This document shows, in pieces, positions 49,972 to 59,886 of a stretch of DNA of 64,000 bases. Under the pieces are notes generated by a model. The model had not been told where the DNA came from. It did no database searches and was given only the letters and a program-made list of their open reading frames with translations. How positions within the stretch are numbered: the stretch's first letter is position 1; every line of letters begins with the position of its first letter. The stretch comes from Saccharofermentans sp. (GTDB taxonomy: Bacteria; Bacillota; Clostridia; Saccharofermentanales; Saccharofermentanaceae): NCBI GenBank assembly GCA_024688685.1, contig JAILDX010000036.1, positions 1 to 64,000 of the forward strand, read 5' to 3'. The position numbers and the translations under genes were made by a program.

Positions 49972-52167
49972 ATGGCTGAGAATACTAATAAAAAAGTTAA
50001 GATCGTCAAGCCGGTAACCAAAGGAGTCGCAAAAGTCCCTGTAGTTATGCAGATGGAGGCACTTGAGTGCGGTGCGGCTTCGCTTGCAATGGTTCTGGCT
50101 TATTACCGTAAATGGATACCGCTTGAGCAGGTAAGATCAGACTGCGGTGTATCCAGAGACGGATCAAATATGAAGGCGATATATATCGCAGCACAGCACT
50201 ATGGTCTTGAGGTCCATGGCTACAGGCTTGAACTGGAGTCTCTTAAGACAAAGGTATCTTTCCCGTGTATCATTCACTGGAATATGAATCACTTTGTCGT
50301 TCTTAACGGTTTTAAGCACAATAAAGCGGTGATTAATGATCCCGCAAGAGGAACTGTCCAGGTATCAATGGAAGAGATGAACCAGTCGTTTACCGGCATT
50401 GTCCTTACTTTTGAACCTTCGGAGAACTTCGTTCCTTCGGGTAAGAAGAGAAGCATGCTCCAGTTTGCCAAGAGCCGTCTCAAGGGAGCAGGTGCGGCAG
50501 TTGCTTTTGTCGTCCTCGTGTCGATAATCGCTTATCTCTTTGGAATAATAAATCCTGTAATGAGCCGTATCTTCTACGATTATCTCTTGACGGGAAAGTC
50601 CCCCGACTGGCTTATACCGTTCATTGTAGTCCTGTCAGTCCTTACATGCTTCCAGCTGTTTGTGGAATGGACTAAAGTCATATATTCACTCAAGATCAAC
50701 GGTAAGATGGATATCGAAGGTAATTCGTCCTATATGTGGAAGGTTCTTCATCTTCCCATGGAGTTCTTCTCTCAGCGTCTTATGGCTGATATCCTTCAGA
50801 GACAGGCAACAAATGCAGGAATTGCCAATACGCTCATACAGACGGTGGCACCGCTTGTTCTTAATACGGCAATGATGATCTTCTATCTTTTCGTAATGAT
50901 CAGGTACAGCGTTATCATGACTCTTGTCGGAATCGGCTGTCTTGCGATCAATATGATCATCGCACAGTATATGTCAAAGAAACGCGTCAATATGACTCGT
51001 GTTCAGATGAGAGATTCCGGTAAGCTTGCATCGGCAACAACGGCAGGAATAAGCATGGCAGAGACGATCAAGTCTGCAGGTGCGGAAAATGGTTTCTTCC
51101 GTAAGTGGTCAGGATATCAGGCTGCAGTTATCTCATCATATCAGCAGTTCTATTCACTTAATGCAAAGGTTGGTATGATCCCTCAGTTTATCAGTTCGAT
51201 ATCAGGTTATATCGTTCTGTTCATCGGTATCCTGCTCACTATGCAGGGTAACTTTACTGTCGGTATGATCACGACATTCCAGGGCATCCTGGCGGCATTT
51301 ATGGGACCTGCAGCGACTCTTGTTGAGGCAGGACAGACGATCCAGGAGATGAGAACATCCATGGAGCGTGTGGAAGACGTAATGAACTATCCCGAAGATC
51401 CTCTCTTCAAGGAGGAAGATGTAGATGAGAATACAGACTACAAGAAGCTGGGCGGCGATATTGAGTTTAAAAATGTCACCTTTGGATATTCTCCGCTGGC
51501 AGACCCTATCATTAAGGACTTCTCCATGCATCTGGAACCCGGAAAGAGAATTGCCATCGTCGGTGCTTCAGGATGCGGCAAGTCAACTGTAAGTAAACTT
51601 GCGACAGGTCTGTATATGCCATGGTCAGGAGAAATCCTTTACGACGGCAAGCGTATATCCGAGATCCCAAGAAGCGTATTCACGAGCTCGGTTGCAATGG
51701 TCGATCAGGATATAATGCTCTTTGAAGACACTATTGCCAATAATATCCGTATGTGGGATGAGACGATAGAGGATTTCGATATTATCCTTGCTGCAAGAGA
51801 TGCACAGATCCATGAGGATATCGTTGAGCGTCCGGGCGGTTATCAGGCAAAGATCATCGAGCGCGGCCGTAACCTTTCCGGTGGTCAGCGGCAGAGGATC
51901 GAGATAGCAAGAACTCTTGCACTGGATCCTTCGATCGTTATCATGGATGAAGCTACAAGTGCTCTTGATGCAAAGACAGAGTTTGAACTTGTTAAGGCAG
52001 TTAATGCCCGTGGTATATCCTGTATTGTCGTGGCACACAGACTTTCGACGATCAGGGATTGTGATGAGATCATCGTTTTGAAGAACGGTGTGATTGAAGA
52101 ACGCGGAACGCACGATGAGCTTATGGCTAAGGGCGGGTCTTATAAAGATCTCGTCACGAGCGATTAA
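49972..52167 (+). CDS. NHLM-type peptidase-containing ABC exporter (C39 domain)
   Basis: 731 residues. N-terminal C39 peptidase with Cys33 (ALECGAAS), His107 (NMNHFVVL) and Asp123 (NDPARG), a full catalytic triad that would cut leader peptides after double-Gly. Membrane domain at about 165-445, ATPase domain from about 500 with Walker A GASGCGKST (531-539), signature LSGGQ and Walker B VIMDEATSALDA. It exports ribosomal peptide natural products while removing their leaders. No candidate precursor peptide gene is visible next to it. Partner ABC gene follows after 11 bp. Confidence 0.95.
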   Translation: MAENTNKKVKIVKPVTKGVAKVPVVMQMEALECGAASLAMVLAYYRKWIPLEQVRSDCGVSRDGSNMKAIYIAAQHYGLEVHGYRLELESLKTKVSFPCIIHWNMNHFVVLNGFKHNKAVINDPARGTVQVSMEEMNQSFTGIVLTFEPSENFVPSGKKRSMLQFAKSRLKGAGAAVAFVVLVSIIAYLFGIINPVMSRIFYDYLLTGKSPDWLIPFIVVLSVLTCFQLFVEWTKVIYSLKINGKMDIEGNSSYMWKVLHLPMEFFSQRLMADILQRQATNAGIANTLIQTVAPLVLNTAMMIFYLFVMIRYSVIMTLVGIGCLAINMIIAQYMSKKRVNMTRVQMRDSGKLASATTAGISMAETIKSAGAENGFFRKWSGYQAAVISSYQQFYSLNAKVGMIPQFISSISGYIVLFIGILLTMQGNFTVGMITTFQGILAAFMGPAATLVEAGQTIQEMRTSMERVEDVMNYPEDPLFKEEDVDENTDYKKLGGDIEFKNVTFGYSPLADPIIKDFSMHLEPGKRIAIVGASGCGKSTVSKLATGLYMPWSGEILYDGKRISEIPRSVFTSSVAMVDQDIMLFEDTIANNIRMWDETIEDFDIILAARDAQIHEDIVERPGGYQAKIIERGRNLSGGQRQRIEIARTLALDPSIVIMDEATSALDAKTEFELVKAVNARGISCIVVAHRLSTIRDCDEIIVLKNGVIEERGTHDELMAKGGSYKDLVTSD

Positions 52168-52178
52168 GGAGGTGGATC

Positions 52179-54362
52179 ATGGGATTATTTGATAAACAGA
52201 TCCGCCGCAGGCTCCAGAATGATCAGAATGTCCTTGAGGACTCTCTGTTCCAGCTCGCAAGTGTCGTCATGGATAAGTGGACCGAAGCGAAGTTCGGTGA
52301 TCAGCTCGTTTTTGCAAAGGGCGCAATAGATGATATTCTTCATTATTACCACGAGAAGCCCGTTGAGATTCCCGAGAATATAACCGGTATCGTGGAGCAG
52401 ATGGAATACGCATTCAGACCTGCAGGCCTTATGATGCGTGATGTTGTGCTGAAGGAAGGCTGGTATAAGGATGCATATGGTCCGATGCTCGGTTACCTTA
52501 TGGACAGCGGTACTCTTGTTGCTCTTATTCCTAATGCTTTTAAAGGCTACAGTTATAAAGATCCGGGTTCAGGAAAGAGAGTTAAGATCAACAGGAAAAC
52601 AGCAAAACTCCTGTCTTCCGAGGCTATGTGCTTCTACAAGTCACTTCCCATGAAGTCTCTTGGCATCAAAGATCTGCTGCTCTATACCAAGGACTGCTTC
52701 TCATATGGTGATGTTATCACGGCCGTCATTGCAACTCTTGGTGTTACGGTTATAGGAATGCTCGAACCTAAGATCTACGGTCTTGTTACAGGTCCTGTAT
52801 TGAGGATACGTCAGCTTTCATTGCTGATAGGTGTTATGTCATTCCTCATCGCATCCGCATTTGCGTCGCAGATGATCAATATGGTAAAGCAGCTGCTCGT
52901 ATCAAGGATAAGTACGAAGACTGACAATTCTGTCGAGGCTGCGGTAATGATAAGAGTGCTTTCTCTTCCTGTAGGTTTCTTCAGGCAGTATTCCGCAGGT
53001 GAACTTGCCAAACGTGTACAATCAGTATCAACACTTGTAAATCTGATCATAACCAACCTGTTCTCAATAGGTCTTTCAAGTATCATGTCACTTCTTTATA
53101 TCGGGCAGATATTCAAGTATGCGCCGGGTCTTGTCTGGCCGTCTCTTATCATCACATTCCTTTCGCTGGCCATTACTGTCGTCGCATCGCTGATGCAGAT
53201 GAAGGTTACCAAGAGACAGATGGAGATCGATGCGAAAGCTTCAGGTATAAGCTTCTCGGCTCTGGAGGGAATACAGAAGATCAAGCTGTGCGGTGCTGAG
53301 AAGAGAGTGTTCTCCAGATGGGGCAAGCTTTATGCTCAGGTAGCTCAGCTGTCTTATAATCCGCCCCTTTTCCTTAAGGCCAATGCAGTAATACAGACGG
53401 CTGTTACCATGATCGGTACGATTGTTATCTACTATATCGCTGTAAAGACAGAGGTCGGATTTAACCAGTATTATGCTTTCCACGCAGCTTACGGACGTCT
53501 GTCAGCAGGTTTTACTGCTCTTGCAGGAATAGTAACATCTCTTGCAAGTATCAAGCCGATACTCGAGATGGCAGAACCCATCCTTAAAGCAGAACCTGAA
53601 GTAGCTTCTGATAAGAAGAATGTTGTAAAGCTTTCGGGAAAGATCGAGATGAGCCATGTATCGTTCCGTTATGATGAGGCAACCCCTTACATCCTCAAGG
53701 ATCTTTCTCTCAAGATCAAGGCAGGTGAGTACGTTGCTATCGTCGGACGTACAGGCTGCGGTAAATCAACTCTCGTGCGTAATCTCTTAGGATTCGATAA
53801 GCCGGAGAATGGCTCTATATTCTTTGACCAGTATGATCTGAATACCGTTGACGTCCGTTCACTCCGCCGCAAGATAGGCGTAGTCATGCAGGACGGACAG
53901 CTGTTCCAGGGCGACATCTTCTCCAACATTACGATCTCTGCGCCCCAGCTTACTCTTGATGAGGCATGGGAAGCTGCTGAGATCGCTGGTATAGCTGATG
54001 ATATCCGTGAGATGCCGATGGGCATGCATACCATAATATCAGAAGGACAGGGAGGCGTTTCCGGCGGTCAGAAACAGCGTCTGCTCATTGCGAGAGCTGT
54101 TGCGCCAAAGCCGAAGATCCTTATCCTTGACGAAGCTACCAGCGCACTTGACAATAAGACTCAGAAGCAGGTTTCTGACGCTCTTGATAATCTCAAGTGT
54201 ACACGTATCGTCATTGCTCACAGACTGTCTACGATCAGACATGCAGACCGTATCCTTGTTTTGAGCAACGGTGAGATCATCGAAGAGGGTACATATGATG
54301 AGCTTATCGCTCTTGGCGGCGAGTTTAAGACTCTTGTCGAGAGACAGAGACTGGACAACTGA
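52179..54362 (+). CDS. NHLM-type ABC exporter, second permease/ATPase
   Basis: 727 residues with no C39 domain. A divergent N-terminal cytoplasmic region of about 180 residues is rich in charged helices, typical of the NHLM ABC2 partner. Membrane domain at about 185-440, then ATPase with Walker A GRTGCGKST (523-531), signature VSGGQ and Walker B ILDEATSALDN. It likely forms a heterodimer with the preceding peptidase-exporter. AAGGAGGTGG is just before the ATG. Confidence 0.95.
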   Translation: MGLFDKQIRRRLQNDQNVLEDSLFQLASVVMDKWTEAKFGDQLVFAKGAIDDILHYYHEKPVEIPENITGIVEQMEYAFRPAGLMMRDVVLKEGWYKDAYGPMLGYLMDSGTLVALIPNAFKGYSYKDPGSGKRVKINRKTAKLLSSEAMCFYKSLPMKSLGIKDLLLYTKDCFSYGDVITAVIATLGVTVIGMLEPKIYGLVTGPVLRIRQLSLLIGVMSFLIASAFASQMINMVKQLLVSRISTKTDNSVEAAVMIRVLSLPVGFFRQYSAGELAKRVQSVSTLVNLIITNLFSIGLSSIMSLLYIGQIFKYAPGLVWPSLIITFLSLAITVVASLMQMKVTKRQMEIDAKASGISFSALEGIQKIKLCGAEKRVFSRWGKLYAQVAQLSYNPPLFLKANAVIQTAVTMIGTIVIYYIAVKTEVGFNQYYAFHAAYGRLSAGFTALAGIVTSLASIKPILEMAEPILKAEPEVASDKKNVVKLSGKIEMSHVSFRYDEATPYILKDLSLKIKAGEYVAIVGRTGCGKSTLVRNLLGFDKPENGSIFFDQYDLNTVDVRSLRRKIGVVMQDGQLFQGDIFSNITISAPQLTLDEAWEAAEIAGIADDIREMPMGMHTIISEGQGGVSGGQKQRLLIARAVAPKPKILILDEATSALDNKTQKQVSDALDNLKCTRIVIAHRLSTIRHADRILVLSNGEIIEEGTYDELIALGGEFKTLVERQRLDN

Positions 54363-54363
54363 T

Positions 54364-54576
54364 ATGGGGATCTTCAGCAGAAAGGAAAAGAAAGGTCACT
54401 GGATAAAGGAAGCTCATTTTTTCAGGAGTGATGTCTATGTCTGTTCTGTCTGCAGATCAAAGTTTCCAAAGACTTCCAAGAAATGCCCCAAGTGCGGGGT
54501 GGAGATGGTAAGCGAGAAGTATGATCCTCAGTGGGTTGATGAGTTGGAGATGCTGGATGCCATTTTTGACGACTGA
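54364..54576 (+). CDS. Small zinc-ribbon protein
   Basis: 70 residues beginning MGIFSRKEKKGHW, starting one base after the preceding stop. Cys27, Cys30, Cys41 and Cys44 form a CxxC...CxxC zinc ribbon, and the end is acidic (WVDELEMLDAIFDD). The open frame extends upstream inside the ABC gene, but that is overlap. It has no leader or double-Gly motif, so it is not a good precursor peptide. A regulatory or nucleic-acid-binding role is possible. Confidence 0.75.
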   Translation: MGIFSRKEKKGHWIKEAHFFRSDVYVCSVCRSKFPKTSKKCPKCGVEMVSEKYDPQWVDELEMLDAIFDD

Positions 54577-54585
54577 ATTATCTGT

Positions 54586-55431
54586 TCAGGGTCTGTTGCG
54601 TTCATAGTAGAACATAAACTGCTGCATTATTCCTGCTGTTTCAGGATAGTTTTCTGCCGGGAATCTGCCGTTATAATATGCATCTACGATCCTCTGCATC
54701 CATACGTCGATCGGGAACATGCCGCATCTTCCGAGAGAATAGAGCATAATGCAGTTAGCTACTTTTTTCCCGATGCCATGCATTGATAAAAGTGTGTTAT
54801 AAAGATCTTCGTCGTTTCTGGACATAAGCAGTTCCGGTGTTATCTTTCCGGAACGGAAATCATCTATCGCAGACATTATATATTCTGCTCTGTATCCGAC
54901 CCCTGTATCAGTTATGTCCTGCAGAGAGGCTTTTGATAACTGTTCAACGTCAGGAAACGCGTAGTATACATCCTTAAGAGGCCTTACAAAAGGGGAGGAG
55001 AGCTCAGGAATACTTATCTTTGTTCCGAATCGCTCCGATATCCGGTCAACGGATGTGGTTATTGACGGGATAGAACGTCTCTGCGAGATTATATAACTGA
55101 TAACAGTTTCCCAGATATCCTGCTTCAGGATCCTGATCCCGTAACTGAAACTCGCGGAATCAGTCAGATATCTGTCTTCGCTGTCAACAGAGTTGTATAT
55201 CTCAATATAATCCCGGTCCAGATCGAAATACTCCCGCCACACTTTCTCAAAATCACTGCTGCCGCAGGAGAAGGCATACTCATCATTCCCGAGACATGCT
55301 ATCTGGAGATACCGTCCCATTGCGACTACTTCAGAATGATGATCATCGATCGGGTGAAAACGGAACACCTGACCGCTTTTTGCGATCTTATACGGATCAA
55401 AGAAAGGTATGGTCTTCTTTACGTAATCCAT
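54586..55431 (-). CDS. 8-oxoguanine DNA glycosylase-like HhH-GPD protein
   Basis: 281 residues. The helix-hairpin-helix HGIGKKVANCIMLYSLG with catalytic Lys223, and Asp242 in FPIDVW, match OGG1 (K249, D268). The N-terminal part (FRFHPIDDHH) fits the OGG N-domain. It removes oxidised guanine from DNA and nicks the backbone. The gene touches the methyltransferase gene, so the two are coupled (the ATG follows its TAA by one base). Confidence 0.92.
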   Translation of the reverse strand: MDYVKKTIPFFDPYKIAKSGQVFRFHPIDDHHSEVVAMGRYLQIACLGNDEYAFSCGSSDFEKVWREYFDLDRDYIEIYNSVDSEDRYLTDSASFSYGIRILKQDIWETVISYIISQRRSIPSITTSVDRISERFGTKISIPELSSPFVRPLKDVYYAFPDVEQLSKASLQDITDTGVGYRAEYIMSAIDDFRSGKITPELLMSRNDEDLYNTLLSMHGIGKKVANCIMLYSLGRCGMFPIDVWMQRIVDAYYNGRFPAENYPETAGIMQQFMFYYERNRP

Positions 55432-56625
55432 TTATTCACCAAGCTTGAAATAGTTATTGAGCTGGCACTTGATATTGCCGTTATAGAGCTTATATCGCTT
55501 GTCTGCCTTAAATCCCGTAGCTTTTTCAAACGTGTCATCAGGCGAGATGACAGAAAGACGTATGCCTTTGCGGCATTTGCCTTCTTTTGTAAGGTATATC
55601 CTTGCGATCCTTCGGTAGATCGCGTCTGCTTCCTCGGGAGTCATCAGACGGCCTCCGTATGGAGGGTTGGTAATTATGAGATTCCTGTCAAAGCAGGTTG
55701 TCTGTATCAGGACCTCGGGAGATAGCTTGTTAAAGTCACATACTTTAAACCTGATAAACTTATCGACACCTGCCGATTTTGCGTTGCGTACAGAAGATTC
55801 GACCGCTTTGGGATCGATGTCGGACCCAAAGAAGAAACAGTCGTCCATAGGCGAGAGGTCCTCAAAATCCAAAGCCTCATCAAGTGCCTTGCGGTAAGGC
55901 TGTCCGCCGATGTAGGGGAGATCTGTGTAAGCGAAGTTCCTAAGCTTTCCCGGAGCAACATTGAGAGCCGCAAGTGCCGCTTCTATCGCGATAGTGCCGG
56001 AACCGCAGAACGGATCATACAAAGCTTCGCAGCCAAATGGCTTAAAATGCGCTATATGGACCATAGCAGACGCCAGAGTCTCTCTTATAGGGGCTTCATG
56101 TGTAAGGGGCCTGTACCCGCGTTTATGGAGTCCTGCGCCTGATGAATCGATCATCATACGCACATGATCATCAACGATGCCGAACTGGATCCTGACAACA
56201 CCCTTATCCTGGTCTTCGACAATATCAGTCTCGATCCCGCGCTTCTCCCTGAGATTATCAACGATCGCCTTCTTTGTAAGGGCCTGAAGGGCGGATATGC
56301 CGTAGAGCTTGGACTTCCTTGAGAAACCGTTCACTATGAAAGCATAATCCTTCGGAATGAAATAATCCCAGTCAAGCTTCTTCACATTCTCGAAATACTC
56401 TTCAAAAGATTCCGCATCGAACTCTCCAACCGTGAAGAATACTCTTTCAGCGTGCCTGAGCCACATGTTTACGCGTGCCAGATCGTTCTTCCATGAATCA
56501 TCAGGTGCGTTAAGCGTGACAACGCCGTCAGTTACTGTTATGAGCGAACTGTCATAACCGATTGCCAAAAGGTCATCTTTTGTAGGTTTTTCAAGTCCGA
56601 AAAGGGTTGTACAGACGATTTTCAA
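55432..56625 (-). CDS. THUMP-domain class I RNA methyltransferase (RlmL N-terminal type)
   Basis: 397 residues starting at TTG, seven bases after GGAGG. An N-terminal THUMP RNA-binding domain (about 45-155) is followed by a Rossmann methyltransferase: DPFCGSGTIAIEAALAA is the SAM loop, and NPPYGGRL is the catalytic NPPY for N2-guanine methylation. Clostridial proteins of this type act on 23S rRNA (m2G2445) or tRNA. The exact target cannot be read from sequence. Confidence 0.92.
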   Translation of the reverse strand: MKIVCTTLFGLEKPTKDDLLAIGYDSSLITVTDGVVTLNAPDDSWKNDLARVNMWLRHAERVFFTVGEFDAESFEEYFENVKKLDWDYFIPKDYAFIVNGFSRKSKLYGISALQALTKKAIVDNLREKRGIETDIVEDQDKGVVRIQFGIVDDHVRMMIDSSGAGLHKRGYRPLTHEAPIRETLASAMVHIAHFKPFGCEALYDPFCGSGTIAIEAALAALNVAPGKLRNFAYTDLPYIGGQPYRKALDEALDFEDLSPMDDCFFFGSDIDPKAVESSVRNAKSAGVDKFIRFKVCDFNKLSPEVLIQTTCFDRNLIITNPPYGGRLMTPEEADAIYRRIARIYLTKEGKCRKGIRLSVISPDDTFEKATGFKADKRYKLYNGNIKCQLNNYFKLGE

Positions 56626-57049
56626 GAGTATTCCTCCAAGTTATATTTACTGTTTTTGACGATTTATTATACATTTTTGTGTTTTGTGTCTGTCAATAGG
56701 AATTTTTGCAATTTGATTGTCCTTCACTCGTGGACAATGCTAATCGAACAAGCGTTTATTAGCGGCCAAAACGCCGTAACTACGGGTTTTAACGCAAACG
56801 AAACCTGTCCGTAATCTGTTTGTCATATTTCCTTGCCAAATTGGCAGAACTCAATCTTTATAGGGGTTGAGGGGGATTCCAAATAACGAAATGCTGTTTT
56901 TGAGTTATCTACAGAGTTTTGAACATTTTGAACATTTTTGTTCATAACATGCCCGAAAAATACAATTGCACTTTTTTCGTAGAATTTCGGAGCAAATTTG
57001 ATATTTTCCGATGCTAATCTGACCCCAAACTGCAAAGGAGGTATTTTTT
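56626..57049. other. 424-bp intergenic region before comM with hairpins
   Basis: No gene is seen. ATTGTCC/GGACAAT (56716-56738) and GCCAA/TTGGC (56835-56845) are small hairpins. AAAACGCCGT pairs with ACGGGTTTT (56768-56790) with one mismatch and ends in T's, so it may terminate transcription toward comM. Two close copies of GAACATTTT and a GAACA-N5-GTTC hairpin follow at about 56920-56945. The region could hold promoter and regulatory sites for the comM-dprA genes. Confidence 0.45.
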
Positions 57050-58609
57050 ATGGCAGTAAGACAAAAGGTTGTAAGGCTCAGCTCATGCTTTGTCGACGGT
57101 ATCATCGCAACCATGTCGGAGATCGAGATCTCGTTAACTCCCGGAATTCCGACATTTGATATTATCGGTCTATGTGATTCGTCGATAAGGGAATCAAGGG
57201 GAAGGATAAGCGCGGCAATAAGATCGTGCGGCATACTTATGCCAAAAGGGCATATCACGGTCAATATCACACCGGCCTATATGCACAAGTCAGGTTCAGG
57301 ATTTGATCTTCCCATCGCGATCGGCATTCTCTTCATTGCAGGATGCATCCCTTATTCTGAAGATATAAAAGTATATGCTCAGGGAGAATTATCTCTCAAC
57401 GGCGAGATAAAGGGTACACCGGGAGCGATACTTAAACTGACAGAGGCTGTAAAAGATCATGCTGATGTCGTTTTTATCCCGGAACAGGAGACTTATGCAG
57501 CCGCCTGCACAGGAATATCGTGTATGCCCGTTAAGAGACTTATGGATATCATCAACATTATGGGTGATTACGATTACTGTGGTTCTGTTATCCCTATGGA
57601 CAGAATGACAGTTAAGACTGATTTCAGTTTTGAGCATGGTCTTGCAGATCTTAAAGGTCAGCCTAAGGCGTCAGAAGCTCTTGTTATAGCCTGCTCAGGA
57701 ATGCACAGCATACTTATGCTCGGAAGCCCGGGCTGTGGTAAATCATTTGTTTCAGACATCATAAGCTCACTGCTCCCCCCACCGGACAACGCTGAGTACA
57801 GGCATCAGCTGGCGCTCCTGGAGCTCACCGGCGGGGCTGAAGACAAAAAGGCGGAAGCTTCACGCCCGTTGCGTCATATCTATCCCGGAGTTACTTTATC
57901 CAAGCTTTACGGGAAAAAAGGCAGCATGATCCCCGGTGAACTCGCCCTTGCTGACGGCGGAGTCCTGTTTGCGGATGAGATTTGCGATTTCGAGCCCGGG
58001 ATGATTGATGAGCTTAAGGTCCCTCTTGAGCAGCATGTGGTGAGAGTGGTGAAGGACGGAAAGACTGTAACGGTGCCGGCTTCATTTCTTTTTGTCGCTG
58101 TAGGCAACCCATGCAGATGCGGCAACTTTTATGAGGGTTTCTCTAAGTGCCGCTGCACGCCGGCGGCGCGCAAAAAGTATCTTGCCCGCCTATCGGGCGG
58201 ATTTCTTGACAGGATAGATCTGTTTACCGAGATGAGATCGATCACTGACAGCGATATGAAGATGATTACAAGCGGGCGGACAGAAGCTGATGCAGCGATC
58301 GAAGCTGATGCGAAGAGGAGGATCGGTCTTGCGTGGAATATGCAGTCGGCAAGATTTAACTGGGAGGAAGGTATCCCCAAGGTCTTTAACGGAACATGTC
58401 AGACCGTTAATGCGGATCTGTTCAGGTTTACCGACGATACTGCGCAGTTTGCGTGCGAAGCCGCAGGAAGGTCAGGGATGAGCGGAAGGGGATATCTGAA
58501 GCTAATAAGAGTAGCAAGGACTATAGCAGATATGGAAGGGTCAGAGGTCATGACGGAGACGCACGTCAGGAAGGCTCTGATATACAGGGTGAACGAAGAT
58601 GTTATCTGA
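57050..58609 (+). CDS. comM: ComM/YifB-type Mg-chelatase-like AAA+ ATPase
   Basis: 519 residues. N-terminal SVOL/Lon-like domain (DIIGLCDSSIRESRGRISAAI), then an AAA+ Mg-chelatase domain with Walker A GSPGCGKS (225-232) and Walker B VLFADEI. The GNPCRCGNF segment and the C-terminal LSGGFLDRIDLFTEM are characteristic. ComM is a helicase that drives branch migration during natural transformation; many non-competent bacteria carry it. AAAGGAGG precedes the ATG. It overlaps dprA by 11 bp. Confidence 0.93.
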   Translation: MAVRQKVVRLSSCFVDGIIATMSEIEISLTPGIPTFDIIGLCDSSIRESRGRISAAIRSCGILMPKGHITVNITPAYMHKSGSGFDLPIAIGILFIAGCIPYSEDIKVYAQGELSLNGEIKGTPGAILKLTEAVKDHADVVFIPEQETYAAACTGISCMPVKRLMDIINIMGDYDYCGSVIPMDRMTVKTDFSFEHGLADLKGQPKASEALVIACSGMHSILMLGSPGCGKSFVSDIISSLLPPPDNAEYRHQLALLELTGGAEDKKAEASRPLRHIYPGVTLSKLYGKKGSMIPGELALADGGVLFADEICDFEPGMIDELKVPLEQHVVRVVKDGKTVTVPASFLFVAVGNPCRCGNFYEGFSKCRCTPAARKKYLARLSGGFLDRIDLFTEMRSITDSDMKMITSGRTEADAAIEADAKRRIGLAWNMQSARFNWEEGIPKVFNGTCQTVNADLFRFTDDTAQFACEAAGRSGMSGRGYLKLIRVARTIADMEGSEVMTETHVRKALIYRVNEDVI

Positions 58610-59804
58610 TAATTACAGCAGGAGTTTAATGTATTCGGTTGTCATGAACAACACAAGGATAGATCACAGGTGTCTGGAAGAGCTGATGGAAAGAAAGGAG
58701 ATAGAAAGCTATAAAGATCTCTATGATTTTATAGCGGGCGGAAAGAGCATTGAGCATATCTCCGATATCAACAGTCTCAAGATAAAAGAGGCAAGGCTTT
58801 CAGTTGCGGTGCTTAACGAGCAGTACCGGCGGTATGAGAGGATACTCATGTCAGAAGGGATAAAGGTCATCTCCACGGAAAGCGATTATTATCCTGCCAT
58901 CTGGAGCGGACTTAGCGGAATGCCAAATGTGCTCTTTCTCCGCGGAGATCCTCAGGTGCTGAAGGATATTGACCGCAACGGGTCTGTTTCGATAGTCGGG
59001 TCCAGAGATCCCGGAAGGTATTCGTGTTATGCGACGGCAGAGTTTACCTCCAAGCTTGCGGGCAAGGGTGTGGTAATAACATCAGGAATGGCAGTCGGGA
59101 TCGACAGGGTGGCTCATGAGACTGCGGTAGATTCAGGAGGAAAGACGCTGGCTGTAATGCCGTGCGGGTGTGAGCAGATATACCCGTTACAGAATGAGGA
59201 TATCTTTATGAAGATCATAAAGGGGGGCGGCGCCGTCATTTCAGAACTCCCTCCTATGTCAGGCGTGAGGAAACAGTATTTCCCTGCGCGCAACCGTCTC
59301 ATCTCGGCGCTCTCTGACTGCTGTCTGATCATGGAGGCAGGAGAACATTCGGGAACTCTTCACACGGCATCATTTGCGGCAGCGCAGGGAAGAGATGTAT
59401 ATGTGCTTCCGAACAACATATATGCCGATAACTGCCTCGGTGGTCTGAAGCTAATAAATGACGGGGCTTCAATACTGCTTGATGAGAATGACATTATTGA
59501 TTCTGTCGCGGAGAGGCTCCTGTACCGCAAGGCTGACATGATACCCGCATATGACAGCAAAGAGAGAAAGATGCGTCTCACAGAGATCAGGAAGAAGGTT
59601 GATAAGGCTCCTGAGGAGATATGCACAGACGAGATAAGTGACCTGATCATAGACGAGCTCAGCATAAAGGATATGTCGGCAGATATGCTCTGTACGAGGA
59701 TAAAACTTCCGTTTTACAGAGTGTCTGAGGCGCTGTCCGCCCTTGAACTTGATGGAAAGGCCGTTCTCCAGAAGGGAAAATACACCTTGGTCAAAACACA
59801 TTGA
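58599..59804 (+). CDS. dprA: DNA-processing protein DprA
   Basis: 401 residues. Rossmann core with GSRDPGRYSCYATAEF (from 134), SGMAVGIDRVAHETA, the GCEQIYPLQN stretch, ARNRLISALSD and EAGEHSGTLHTASFAA. It loads RecA on incoming single-stranded DNA in transformation. The C-terminal winged helix (about 340-400) is also present. The ATG at 58599 overlaps comM; an ATG at 58629 with AGGAG is an alternative start. comM-dprA-topA-trmFO is a common order in Clostridia. Confidence 0.95.
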   Translation: MLSDNYSRSLMYSVVMNNTRIDHRCLEELMERKEIESYKDLYDFIAGGKSIEHISDINSLKIKEARLSVAVLNEQYRRYERILMSEGIKVISTESDYYPAIWSGLSGMPNVLFLRGDPQVLKDIDRNGSVSIVGSRDPGRYSCYATAEFTSKLAGKGVVITSGMAVGIDRVAHETAVDSGGKTLAVMPCGCEQIYPLQNEDIFMKIIKGGGAVISELPPMSGVRKQYFPARNRLISALSDCCLIMEAGEHSGTLHTASFAAAQGRDVYVLPNNIYADNCLGGLKLINDGASILLDENDIIDSVAERLLYRKADMIPAYDSKERKMRLTEIRKKVDKAPEEICTDEISDLIIDELSIKDMSADMLCTRIKLPFYRVSEALSALELDGKAVLQKGKYTLVKTH

Positions 59805-59886
59805 CAATGCGCATTTAATGAATAATATATATAAAGTAAAATAAAGACGGCAAGTAGTCAAAGAAAGTTGAGTATTATTTAAGAAC

